The position numbers were made by a program, and so were the translations under genes. This document shows, piece after piece, positions 1-11,575 of a stretch of 64,000 nucleotides of DNA. The notes beneath the pieces were generated by a model. The model did not search any database, was not told the origin of the DNA, and saw nothing but the letters and a program-made list of their open reading frames with translations. The stretch covers positions 124,001 through 188,000 of the forward strand of contig JAHQIW010003679.1 of the NCBI GenBank assembly GCA_019055375.1, written 5' to 3'. Every line of letters begins with the position of its first letter. Position 1 is the first letter of the stretch. Source of the stretch: Parelaphostrongylus tenuis. Taxonomy: Eukaryota > Nematoda > Chromadorea > Rhabditida > Metastrongylidae.

Positions 1-1124
1 CTCTCCATTGGGAGACTCCCACGTCAATCGCTGAGAGAAGAGGCTTTTGAAATTGCGAGTTACCATGGATGGTTTGGGTCGTCATGATAAACTCGGATAG
101 CCTCTCACCCTGTTCATTCCATTCTAGTCCGTGGGTCCCTATGTGACGTTCTTCAGACGTTCTTCTAGGTCCAATTTTTGCGTTAAAATCTCCGACAATG
201 ACCTTGAAGAATGTATGATCTTCTCTGAAGAATTTTTCGAGGTCCATATAGAACGCTCGACTTGTCTTCGTCATAGCTTGATGTTGGTGCGTAAGCAACG
301 AAGATGGTCAAAGCCGGCATAGAACCACATCGTTTCAACCGTAATCGTCCGATACGGGTTGTTAGTTGTTCGAACGAATCAATGTTCACGGTCAAATTCG
401 ATTTGACGAGGACGCCAACGCCACCGACACCTCTGCGATCGCATGTTCCAAGGAAACAGTTCTTCTCCGGTGTCATAAACAGCGTGAAAAGGATGGCGCC
501 TTCTCGTCTCAGCCAGGCCAATGACGTCGTACCTTATTCTTCTTGCTTGAATCAATAGATCTTCTACAGCGGATTGTTGAGCAAGGGTTCTTGCGTTGTA
601 GGTACAGATCGTCATTTTAGTCCGTTTCGATCTTGGCAGCCTAGTTCGGCCCTGAGATTTTAGCAGCCTCTCCGTACTCGTCCTACCTGGCGCTGCCGTA
701 CCAGGGGCTCTTTCGGGGTCAGGGGAATGAGGCCCATATTTGTTACTGTTTTTGGCATTTTTGATACCCGACGTGTAGCTTGCCAGGCTCTAAACGTGGG
801 GGCTGGGTACTCACGAGTAGCTTGCCAGTCTCTCTCGGAGGAGCGGGAGGGGAGCTTATTTGTTGAAGGCGACTCCTAACCGCCTCCCATGTACTTCCCA
901 GCCGCTTGATTGCAGGCTTTTGGCCGACTTGACTCGTAGAAATAGAGTTTTTGTCAAGTCGGCGCTGCAGAAGCAGGGAGCTCGTCCCCTGAATCCACCT
1001 GCGTCTCTGGGAAGCACACGGTCGCTTTTGGTTTGCGTTTTATTCCCCTATCCACCACCTGGGGACGCGCCACGTGCCCGTCGCGACTAACCGGGCGGGA
1101 TCCCTCAAAGAGGGAGGTCCGTTT
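1..1124 (-). mobile_element. RTE-type LINE copy A, 5' part (5' UTR and endonuclease)
   Basis: This is the 5' part of a non-LTR retrotransposon, read on the minus strand and cut by the window edge. It aligns along its whole length with the full-length copy at 41781-44976. The apurinic-like endonuclease begins near 615 with the motif TICTYNART, followed by AETRR carrying the family's catalytic Glu. The reading frame breaks near 450 and resumes with LGTCDRRG, so the protein is split and the copy cannot be active as shown. The 5' end near 1122-1124 matches the 5' end of the full copy, so this copy was probably complete at its 5' side. It sits directly against a tRNA-like repeat at 1134-1205. Confidence 0.85.
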
Positions 1125-1133
1125 CAAAACACG

Positions 1134-1205
1134 GCCTCAGTTGGGAATCGAACCCACGTTTCATCCTATCCGGGGACGCGTGCTCTACCACTACACCACT
1201 GAGGC
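1134..1205 (-). repeat. SINE-B copy 1, tRNA-like cloverleaf
   Basis: On the minus strand this segment opens with GCCTCAG and closes with CTGAGGC, a perfect 7-bp acceptor stem. A box-A-like TGGTGTAGTGG and a box-B-like GGTTCGATTCC are present, so it resembles a tRNA-Gly-type pol III unit. The anticodon arm pairs CGTCC with GGATG around the loop CCGGATA. The loop lacks the universal U33 and the T stem has one mismatch. It is one of several dispersed copies, so it is called a tRNA-derived SINE or tRNA pseudogene. The RTE copy begins about 10 bp past its 3' end, within the tail seen in other copies. Confidence 0.6.
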
Positions 1206-1214
1206 ACACTACGA

Positions 1215-1330
1215 AATTGGAATATACGGATTAAGTTCAACATCATATATCAGCGATGTACATTTGAGAAAGAATAGGCAGCATTCGTTATATTATGGAA
1301 AATGTTATCTATATTCTCCTGGCCGAAGAG
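1215..1330. repeat. Dispersed repeat, paired with 4062-4170
   Basis: About 105 bp beginning with TATACGGATTAAG recurs in the same orientation at 4062-4170 with moderate divergence. Both copies contain the phrase GCATTCGTT or ACATTCGTT in an A/T-rich setting. No coding potential or termini are visible. Confidence 0.5.
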
Positions 1331-2235
1331 CAAGGGGATGGAGTAAGGAGCACTGATTGCCATGATTCATCGATAGAGGACTAACAGTAAAATTTTAAGG
1401 TGACTACAGTGAGATGCTGAAATGGCAGGCTGCTGGCTACGGTGCACTGCTAGGCGTTGAAGCCCTTAGGCGTCATGTGTACCCTCTGAATCTTTACACC
1501 AGCGGATGCTCCCATTAGGTGAGTATATGATATATGGCAGGGGCGGGCCGCATAGCCCCAGTACGCGAGGCGGACACAATAGGAATGGTTGCAATGTCGC
1601 CAGTGGGGAAGTAGCCGGAACTACTTGAAATGCCCCGCTGCCACGAGTAATGCACCGCCCTTAGAGAACAAGCTATCACAATAACAATGCATTGACTGTG
1701 AGTCAACGAGGAAAGGTAGGATAGAACAGCTACAGCGTCATGGCCCGATATTGACAGAGCTGAGAAAGATGATACCTGCGATAAGTTATAGCTTCCACCA
1801 CGTGGAAGAGATACAAAGCACAATTAAGGGAAAATAAGGAAAGAAGGACAGAGAAAGAGTGCAGGAGCAAAGAGCTCAATAATGAGATGTGAGCTCGTGT
1901 TCAATATCATGATCGTCATAGCGTGGAGACGTAAACCACTGGCCTATCCTTTCAGGTGGTGAACTTGTTGGGTTCAATCGTGTTGGTGCTTGGTGCAGCT
2001 GGCTGTCATTTGTTCAAGGAGGGACCATAACATCAACCGATGTTCGAATGCCACAACTTGATGGTGGTGGAATAACCGCTTCTCAAACTATTCCTTGAGA
2101 CTTATGTAGTATTAGTCTATTCCTTGAGATTTCTTTCGTTTCGAGTGTTTCCTTAGGACCACAGCTCAAATATCAATATGCCTGGTAATTAATTTTCGAG
2201 CCACGCATGTCAGTGATTATTAGAGAGGGCTGACT
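1331..2235. other. Unassigned intergenic sequence
   Basis: No gene, tRNA or recognised transposon can be supported here. The stretch is less A/T-rich than its surroundings between 1430 and 1780, which might mark a decayed element. The short ORFs have no recognisable motifs. Confidence 0.3.
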
Positions 2236-2282
2236 TCTAGAGCCCGATACACGTGCTTCGATCTTGCGATCTCGTCAGTCCT
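2236..2282 (-). ncRNA. Hammerhead-ribozyme-like motif, copy 1
   Basis: Read on the minus strand, the segment has the core CTGACGA, then stem II GATC-GCAA-GATC with a GNRA tetraloop, then GAA, then a two-pair stem III GC-ACGT-GT, then a possible cleavage site after GUA, then TCGGGC. This is the order of a type I hammerhead. The 5' half of stem I is poorly preserved here. The same module occurs in four other places in the window with different stem II sequences. Such motifs are known from Penelope-like elements and retrozymes. Activity is not shown. Confidence 0.6.
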
Positions 2283-2639
2283 TCATTCCTTGAGAGTTCT
2301 TGGTGAACTACTCGATTGTCCCTATCTTTCATGAATGCCGTGGTTTTGCTGGATTCCAAATTAGTAGTATTTTACCTTCTCGAAAACTACCTTTTAAGTA
2401 TGAGATTCCAAAATTGTTTTGGATAGATTCTGTGGAAAACCTGATGAGCACTGTGATCTGGTGAAATAAGCTGTAATTCTTTGTCCATGCACCCCATACG
2501 TTGGATACTCAAAAACTGATGCATAACCACGACTGCGCAAAGACTTAAGACCGCTAATAAAAGTATAGTTTTGAGAAACCCTGAAAACGTGAGATTAGTA
2601 TTCGTAAAAGAAAGCGAGAATTCAATTAATCTCTCGGCT

Positions 2640-3370
2640 TCTCGATTGTAATATTTGATCTACGTGCTCGCTTCCTAATATATGTTTGGACCTCTGTGCT
2701 CTGAGTTGTAATCTGTTGCTTGACAACAGCTTTATTATGGTGCAGATGCGCTATAGGATTTTCGGTATGCTTGGGCACTGTAGTCTTTGGAATCCGTGCT
2801 ATGTTTGGTTGTTTGCTGGTGGGTGTTATAGAATAAGGGAAATCACTGAATCCCTCTTGCTTTTCGACATGGTTGTCGAGCGCAGTGCTAACTTGAACAT
2901 TCAGCGACCAATATTGATCCCATTTGCTCATTTCGTAATCGTCCTCCTCTGTATGACACACCTCTTCTTCTTACTTGCGCTGTATTTTTGACAGTACGCT
3001 GCCGTTTTGAATTCCATATGTTTGCATCGAGTTTTGATTTTAGCAGTGCGTACGTATCCTAAACGGGTGGGAAGAAGATGGAGTCCGGATGGGAGTTCAA
3101 CATGTGGTTCATCCTTTTTTAGCAAAGCCTATAGGTGATCACATCCGAGTGGGATAGAGGAGGACAGCGGACTTATTTCTATTGGTATCGATGTGAATAT
3201 TGTTTTTACTGATGAAATCCAAGTCTTCTGCACATAGCTTTGGTTGCTGAAGCGGCGTCATCATGGCGTTGTGTGTAAAAAGGAGCAGTGAAAGTTGGTG
3301 ACCGCTCGCGTCCCAAACGTCAGACTTTTCGTGATATGCGTTCCTCTCTATGAGAGCCATTTGTATTCAA
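2640..3370 (-). pseudogene. BEL/Pao-type LTR retrotransposon pol relic
   Basis: Three overlapping minus-strand frames together resemble the stretch between protease and reverse transcriptase in BEL/Pao Pol proteins. Going down in coordinates they carry LFTHNAMMTPLQQPKL followed by AEDLDFI, then VELPSGLHLLPTRLGYV (a BEL/Pao hallmark phrase), then SKWDQYWSLN, which resembles the segment before the RT palm. Frame changes near 3130 and 2950 show it is dead. No LTRs, integrase or RT catalytic motif are visible. It lies outside the two host genes. Confidence 0.6.
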
Positions 3371-4015
3371 ATGTAATTTGACTTCTTCCATAGTGGTTAG
3401 GTGAAGCCCTTCTGCGAGTTCTTCATCAATAAAAGACGTTTCGGATCCTAGCAATTGTTTTGTAGTTCGATGTGTAGCAGAGAGATTTCAGTGCTAGTGA
3501 TAGGCTTGATTTAAACGGCCAATGCACCAAAATTTGTAGCAAAGGGGAGTTAGTGGAGAATTTGTGTAGTCTGAATTTTTGGTCACGCGGGAATTTTATT
3601 AGCTATTTGTGTGCTGAAATCCTCGTATTTGGATTATCGTTCATTTTCATGATAACAGTAGAATACCAGTTATACAAGAATACAGGATGTATATAGGAAG
3701 CTTATAGAGAATATGCAAGAGGAACTGTAGTGAGCAGGGAGAAACACAGTCGAAGAAAAGCCTAGAATTAAACCGCGACCATTTATATACATTTCACCAA
3801 AGGGCGGGTTAAAGGTTAGAGTAAACAAAGGCAAAGCTAAGGTTGGAGACTCCAGAATAGGATTAGAGAGCATACGTTCACAATTAGGTCAATTGAAAAG
3901 GTCAAATACTGAAATAAGCTGGATTGCGTGACTAATTCGAAAGTACAAAGAAAGGTCATCAATGTCACGGTAGTCACGAGATTGTTTGAGCACTTACTTT
4001 AAACATGATCCAAAG

Positions 4016-4046
4016 TGCATCGAAAGTTCAACCGTCTTTCGATGCA
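4016..4046. repeat. Perfect 11-bp hairpin
   Basis: TGCATCGAAAG and CTTTCGATGCA form a perfect inverted repeat around a 9-nt loop. It directly precedes the dispersed repeat at 4062-4170 and may be that element's terminal structure. Confidence 0.6.
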
Positions 4047-4061
4047 TATACATAGACTTAC

Positions 4062-4170
4062 GGAATCAGACTATACGGATTAAGTGTAACATTATAAATC
4101 AGTGATTTACACTTGAGAAGGAGTAGACAACATTCGTTTTATTATTGTGAATGTCGTCTACACTAGCGGA
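4062..4170. repeat. Dispersed repeat, paired with 1215-1330
   Basis: This is the second copy of the ~105-bp repeat that starts TATACGGATTAAG. It lies about 340 bp before the first visible RhoGAP exon. Confidence 0.5.
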
Positions 4171-4505
4171 TAGTGGCATAGATATCAGAATTCGGAATTT
4201 CGCAGCTCTCATCTAGGTGCCATTGTTGTATATTCACTATATTTAGTCTAGCAGGGAGAATCAAGAAAGCCGTTTATATTAACAAAATGCTGCTTTGGTT
4301 TTGCTTGCAAATGTCAGTGTGCCAAACCACATACTAAAGTGCCTTATAGCTTTAGTTCAAAAACCTTTATTGAAATGAAGAAATGGTACAATAGCAGAGA
4401 TTATAAAGCAACAATGAAAAGTTTTCTATATCAGAAACTATTATCTAGACAAGCAATCACAGAAGTTTAATTCAGTCATTAGGTCGGACTAAAAGTTTAT
4501 TTCAG

Positions 4506-4613
4506 AACGGCAACGTATCTGATGCGACATCTTTCTCGCCTTTGCAGTTATACTTCACTTACCGATATGACAGCGAAAAATCTAGCGATTGTCTGGGCTC
4601 CCAACTTATTTCG
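4506..4613 (+). CDS. RhoGAP exon a
   Basis: The acceptor is TTTATTTCAG before 4506 and the donor is GTATGTG after 4613. The frame reads [12 protein letters not shown] and then [16 protein letters not shown]. The latter is the strongly conserved [10 protein letters not shown] core of RhoGAP domains. A TTTGCAG inside the exon, ending at 4547, could look like an acceptor, but the frame and family similarity run through it. Confidence 0.8.
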
Positions 4614-7600
4614 GTATGTGACTGTTCCATCTTAGTTTATTGTTATTTCAATGACATATTCATAATTGAAAGATGTGATTGCAGCGCTCCTCCTGTGTTT
4701 AGTGGAGACGAGTCACAAGTACTTCGTGGATTAGACGTTCACACATCACTCTGCAGTTACTTTATCACCCATTCGACATCCATTTTTGTAGACGAAACAT
4801 CTGATACTCCAGGAAGTAGAGGTGTTCGTGAGTGTTTTTTTGAGAAACACGGTACTGTTTGTTGGAACATTAGTTCTTATGTTACATATCCTGTTGTCTT
4901 TTGAGAAAAATTTCGACATAGTTTGTCTGACGAGAAAATTCTGTTTTTTGCTAGACACTGACGTGATCTGTAACCGTAACTTCTCACTTTACGGTTTCGC
5001 AACACAAGTGATAATCACAACTTCAACCTATCGATTAACTTCTTTTGGTTATACACCTGCAACTGAATCCCATGAAACCTCTAGAGATCATCACCATCAC
5101 CTGTCGTCTCATTCGTAGTTGAATGACACAAGCGAGTGTTAGTAAACTATGCATATCTCCTTACCTCGTGAAGGAGTTGATCAAAATTTTGCTCACTTCA
5201 AGAGTTCGTTGACTATACCAGTATTGCTCCACACTTTTCTTGGACATTTCTAGATTTCGGATTGATGGTCACCTGCTTAACATACCGTGAAATCTAGCGT
5301 ATAACAGCCTTCAGGAGCGTGTGTGGCGCAGTGATTAGAGGTGCACATAGGGTAGATGGATGGTTCGATCTCGCACTCATAGCTCACCAAGCCATCCATT
5401 CCTCCGGTGTTAGTAAATAAGTACCAAACTTATGTGGGAGGACTAGCAGCACTGACTTGATGCCAACGGTGGGCCACTGCGAGTTTGTGTAAAAGCCAAA
5501 TATGCTTTGATCTCCTAAAGCGAAGCTAAAAATTGATGACAAATGAATGCATGACGTATTTTTCGGATTAATTAACGGCAAAACTTTTGAAGCTTTTAGC
5601 TTCAGCAGCTTTCGACAATCGGTTTTCGTTAAAACACATTGCATGTTTATGCTACCTGATCTTGTATAATCTGACATATAAAACTGATTCTTTAATTTTT
5701 GATTGTTAACGTATATGCGACCTTCGCATCTTTCCTCTCATTTGAGAAACACGAGGTACTCCTAACATTTTCGTTTTGACTGCGTTTTCAACTGTGCTAA
5801 GTGATCCTTCATCCACCTTACGTAGTAATCAGATTTATTTTGTCGGGTTGGAAAGTTGAGCTCGTCGGATAATCCTTTTTCTTTTCCCTGCATCCTTGAT
5901 GATCCTGTAAGCTTTCCGAGCTGTACACTTTCTCCAACTCAACTATCCTTAGTCGCTCATGATATTGACATATCGACTAGACAGACATAACTGTCAATGG
6001 TATTCATTCGGTTGAACGTGGGCGAATACGAAGTCAATCCGCCCTTAAACATCGTTTCTTGTTAGATTTAGTTGAAAACAAATTATAGCAGTACCGTTGT
6101 CGATGGTAGCCAACATTCGCTTTGAGTCAGTAATGCTTAATGTTATGAGAACGATGTTATGAGCAGACTCAAAATGGTGGAATTACTGACCATCGATTCT
6201 CTCTCCCATGCTGTCCTATTCAAATGTTTGCATGGAGCGATCTAGAGTGTAACAGCAAATATTTCCAGCGAAACGGTATCGTCTTGCCTGATCACTCTTT
6301 TTACCCCGATGGTGATATTTTTGTAAGATGGCGATATCTTGGTTGCGGAATTTTCGTAGAGCTCAATATAAATCTTCATACACTGAGTAGGGACTTTCTC
6401 GCTGTCAAGAGCTTCGCTGACGGCTTCTTTTCAGCTGATTAGAAGGCCCTCTTCAAATCGATGAAAGTGAGGTAGTGTGTCTCTTGTAATTTTGCGACAC
6501 TTCTATAGGTCATCTAATTATGATGATGATTGTGTCGTATTAGATCGCTTACGACACCCTGCTTGCTCTCCTGTATGTCCTAGGTCAAATGATCTCTCAA
6601 TCTCCAGTGTTGAGGATCACTCTGAGACATGAAATCAGGCTATAGGTACCATGCAGACTGCGCGATAGTTATTGATATTGCAGAGGTCTCCCTTTTGAAC
6701 CATAGCACGACTAGTCTTTCAGTGATGTAAGGATAGGAGAACGTGGCTGTGAGAAGGAACCGAATACCAATAGCGAAAATTTTTCCCATTGCCTTTTGGA
6801 AGCAGTAAATGTTTCTTCTGTATGTCGTAGTACGACCATCTTGGTCCTGTTTTGCAAAATTCGGTGGTTTTACAAGTGCTCTTCCTATTTGGCAGCTTCA
6901 GCCACTGCTGCTGTTTTCTTTCTGAGATGTTCTTTCATTACTCTTATGCGCCTTTTTTTTTTTACAACGTTGGACGTGTGTTGGTGGCTGCCTGTGGCTC
7001 ACGCAAATCCACTTTCGTATATCGGCTTGAGCGTTTTTTCGACATAGTGACTTTCTAACTCTTTACTTTACAGCTCTAATGTGAAGATGGTAAACGAGCC
7101 GGTCATATTCTCTGTCGATATTGTTGATGACGCTGTATTCCCAAGAGTTTGCAAATATAAATAAATCCAGCTTTTGGTGTTTTTGAGATTTACCTTTCTT
7201 TACTTCAGCAGCAATTTATTTTTTTTTTCGAAACATGTAATCCCGGTTCAAGGAGGTGATGCTCTGATTCCTTGCTAAATTTCGGAACAGTAGCCGTATC
7301 GGTTTGGCAGAAGCTTCAACTTATTTAGCTATGGCCTCTACTGTTATAGAACTCCATTGGGGAGACTCTTACGTCTATCGTTGGATGGGGTTTCTAGAAG
7401 TGTGACTTACTATGAATGGTTTTTTTTTCATTGGTTCTATCGTGACGCTTTTTCAAGTGTCGTTCTGAGTCCAGTCTTTCTAATATAATCTGGTGATAAC
7501 GTTGCAAGTTCCATGGTCGTGTCTGTTGGACTCCTGTGAGCCTATACAAAACACTTATGCTTCGTCATTATCATGGCTCGATGTCAACTCGTAAGCGTTG

Positions 7601-10600
7601 AAGGTGATCAAAGATGGTATTAATCCACGTGTTCTTAACCGAAAGCGTTCGATCCGCATTGTTATTTGTCCAAATGAATCGAGGTTCATCGCCAAATTCG
7701 GGTTAACGGCAACGTCAGCGCTGCGGACATCTTCCTCTACTAACGCATGTCTGAAAGAACAAGTGTCATCCCATATTGTTAACGGCTTTGAGTGGACGTT
7801 GTCATCTTGCCACTGTTAGTCCGATAATGGCGTATCTTATCGTGTTCATCCCGCATAATGAACTCCTCTATAAAGAAGTCGGATGTAAGTTAACATAGGA
7901 GACTGTGAATCTAATCCTAAAAAATTTGGATAACCTAGAACTATCGGGACTTCTTCGGAGCAAGAGAAATGATGCTCACTGTGTTTAGCGTGTCAGCACC
8001 CACGTAAACGTTACAGCGAGCGTATCAGTCTGAGAGTTCTTGAAGACAGACGCTTCTTAGTGACTTTCAAATTATAAGCTTTTCAACCCGTATCTATGAT
8101 ACTGAGCAGAAGTAACGATGGCGTCATCGCACTGGATAGTGATGCACCTTATCACTTGCGATATTGGCCTGACTCCTTCCTTTGTTGCAATCCACGTGGG
8201 AATGCCTTGATTCGGCTATCACCATGATCGCACGGAGAATTGCCTTAACCGACATTCTGTGACATTCATAAAAAAGTTTTATGGAGCAATCGAAATAACA
8301 CGCGAAATCTTCGAAGACTTATATGGAGGATGAATGCGAAGGAAAGGACTGAGTGTAGTAATCACTGAGATCCGCAGATTTATGTGATGACGGCTCATGT
8401 AAGATAGATACATTATTCTGATAATCTAATACCGATGTGAGTGAGCTTTAAGATAGAGTATCTGTCTTGGTCGACAAGGCAACTTGCCCTTGCCGAGTGT
8501 GCGAAAAACTGTAGCACTAAAGGTAAAGTCTATCGTGAGCGATTAAAAAATGTTCGCTGTTAGAGTAAGGAACCATTTCAGCCACGTACTACGTGCAATC
8601 ATTCAGAGAACGACGCCGTACCGCCCGATTCGCCGTTGGTAGATGCTGGGACATCTTTCACCATTGAGAAATCGGCTACAATGTCAGATATAAGGTCAGT
8701 GACTGAAGAATTCAAAAACCAAAAGCTGCAGGTAATTTTCCTTTAGACGGGAGGGTGCGAGGAAACAAGCAGTTTCGCCGGACAAGAATTTTTCATAGTT
8801 GTGTTAGTATACATTCGAAAGTTTGAATCTTTGGCTATTACGCTACCCCCTCATTCTTTGGAAAGACATTTCCATAGCGCTGTAGCATTTCAAATTGGAT
8901 TATGTTTCACATCAACCGCACGCTTTTGTTTTTATCACGCTTATAATTCGCCGGAAACACGAACAACATGGGAACGTGTAGAGGAGATCTTCGAGTATTG
9001 CAGTCATACAATTTATCTAGATGTTCTCCCAAAGCGAAGAAAAATTCTAAATTTTTAGCAGTAAATCGCACTCCATAAGTGAAATGTGCCTACGTGGTCT
9101 AGCGATCGCCCAACACATACACTAGTCGACAAGCAAATGCGCAGCGTATGCAAATTTGATCTTCTCACTGCTACCCTGCAACGAAGCGACATTTCCGAAA
9201 AATAAGTACAGCGTTGGAATCGTTGAAACTTGCGTTATCGAATGGTTACGTATGATTCAGGCGAAGAGTTCTGTTCTGCAAGGAATACAATGTGTAGAAC
9301 ACAAAACTTTTGTTTCTGCTGCAGCGCTGTTAAAAGCTTTTCTGAAAAGTAAACATATTTTGAGTTTTTCGAAAATTGTTTTATTAAACGAATACTGGCA
9401 GTCTGAGGAAAGAGTTTTGTTTAACAAAATATAAGCGTAATAATGATAAAAGGGAAGTGCATGTGAAATAATTTTATTTCGCATGCTGCAGGGCTGTAAC
9501 AAGGCTTAGAAAAGCACGTAGCGCAGTACCTTAAGATTTGAGCTTTTGGTCCCTGGCACTCTTATGAAGCATTTTTTCCAGCAAAAGAAATTGTTTCATC
9601 ATTTCCTTCTGTTTAATGGGATGTATCGGGCAATATGAAGTAAAGCAACGATGCAGTTGTAAACTGTGATGGAAGGGTGGAAGCAAAAAACTTAGGTATA
9701 ACGAAGAGTCGCGGTGGCCAAGTTTCCTACGAGGTAGGACAATGGACACGCTCTTCAAATTTGGGCGAAGAACAACATTAAATGGATCTACTGGTTCTTG
9801 CCGTGTGTTTGAGGAAGGGGAATGGAATAGGTTAGCTCTTGTTGAATTTTTCAATAATTGATGACAACGATGTAGTGTAATATTATTCTAATACATATTA
9901 CAGTACTGTAGATTCTCGCTTTTAAAAAATTTTGACTTAATAAGCAGTTTGAAAAGCTATTTCAAGCGCATGATCGACTGAATGCAGTCACTAAAAATTT
10001 GCCATTTCTATCTCTGAAATAAAATTCAGCATGATTTTTTACAGCTTTTCATGAAATTTTCGCTTCGCAGTTGAGGTGTGGATACTTTACAGATCTCGTT
10101 CTGTAGAGACGTCGCTGCAAAGTTCACGATCAGACTCGCTGGCGTCTTTCATGTCTCGTGGTGTTGGTGAATTACGTGATGGGATACGGTTGTTAAGACA
10201 GCGAGCACGAAGCCTTCGACCGGGTCGAAGGCCTTCGTCATCACCGAGATTTCGTCTTCGCCAGTTGTCAGACAGTACGAACAATCCGGGTCCAATATGT
10301 GACGAATTGTGCTCCACGAATTGCCCACAGGTGAGTAAGTATCACGCCCTAAGCGAGGAGACGAACAGTCGTGGTGTAAAGCCTGCAGTCGACCGAAGTC
10401 TCACTAGATGAAAACTAAACCATGGTTACGAACTAATATTACTTCACAACTACGACGTAATGTAAGTTAAAAATTGTCACCTAAGATGTGCTGATTTTAG
10501 TGTGGTGCCTAATTTCAAGTAGCCCTGCATTGATGTGCATTCTAGTTTTTCTTCTTATTTTCGAGCAGAATTTCTGCACAGGTTTTGTACCGCTTTTTTA

Positions 10601-11040
10601 CATTATAATAACTTGTTTTAGACAATGCAGGACTCTGTGACATTTTCAATGGTATCTCATGCCTCAGAAGATCCATATCTCACCAAGAAGGTCTCTTTTA
10701 GCCATTCAAATAGGTAAGTATGTTCACAGGCTTACGTTTTTTTCTTGTTGTAGTCGTGAGAGAAATTCAGAGATCGTTCATCAGCTATTTTACATATTCA
10801 ACTTGGAGATCCTGATGTGAGGGAGAACTTCTCTTTCAAGCTCCTTAGCTTGAGCAATACAGTTGTTATTTATTCCATCTTCCAAAGGTTATATGAAAAT
10901 TTTAATTATTTTTCTATAATCTAAAATTTCTCACCCTGTTAAGCATCGGGTTTCTCTAAATTTTTATGTCATTTTCTCACATGTTGCGAAACGAACGGAA
11001 TCAAGTAATACCACTAAAGACATTTACACTCGCTCTCCCA

Positions 11041-11081
<41 letters not shown>

Positions 11082-11241
11082 GTTATACATGCATATATAT
11101 GTATACGTATATATATACATATATATACGTATGTATTTGTATATATATATGTATATGTATATATGTCTATGTTTACGTATATACACATCTGTGTACATAT
11201 GTATATATATGTACATACATATATATCCACATACATATATA

Positions 11242-11281
<40 letters not shown>

Positions 11282-11544
11282 GACGCCGTGACCGAGTGGC
11301 TGTGATGATAATTCCGGCGTATGTGGAACCGAGCTCGACCCCTTCATTCTCTCCGACAGTCAACAACAACGCCCTATGGAACGCCAGAGCCAGGCTAACC
11401 TCGAAATTGCAAGGAGGCTCGTTCAACCAGTAATCTACAGCGCTCAGGAAGAAGATAAATAAACGAATTGAATGCTGGAAATACTGAGATTCGCACAGTG
11501 AAAAAAGCACGTTGAAGACGGATCAATAGTGTCTATATATATAT

Positions 11545-11575
<31 letters not shown>

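Larger units (their letters stand above)
3371..4505. other. Non-coding, upstream of first visible RhoGAP exon
   Basis: Earlier RhoGAP exons would be expected here or before the window, but none can be identified. The stretch holds a hairpin at 4016-4046 and a repeat at 4062-4170. The rest is A/T-rich with no recognised element. Confidence 0.3.

Noticed and set aside
1134..1205. A functional tRNA gene on the minus strand
   Set aside because: The stems pair well, but U33 is missing, a T-stem pair is broken, and the unit is a dispersed repeat with TSD-flanked copies.
11001..11510. Long Tyr/Ile-rich ORFs on both strands
   Set aside because: They are translations of a TA/TATG microsatellite; the same happens at 21.7, 55.2 and 56.0 kb.
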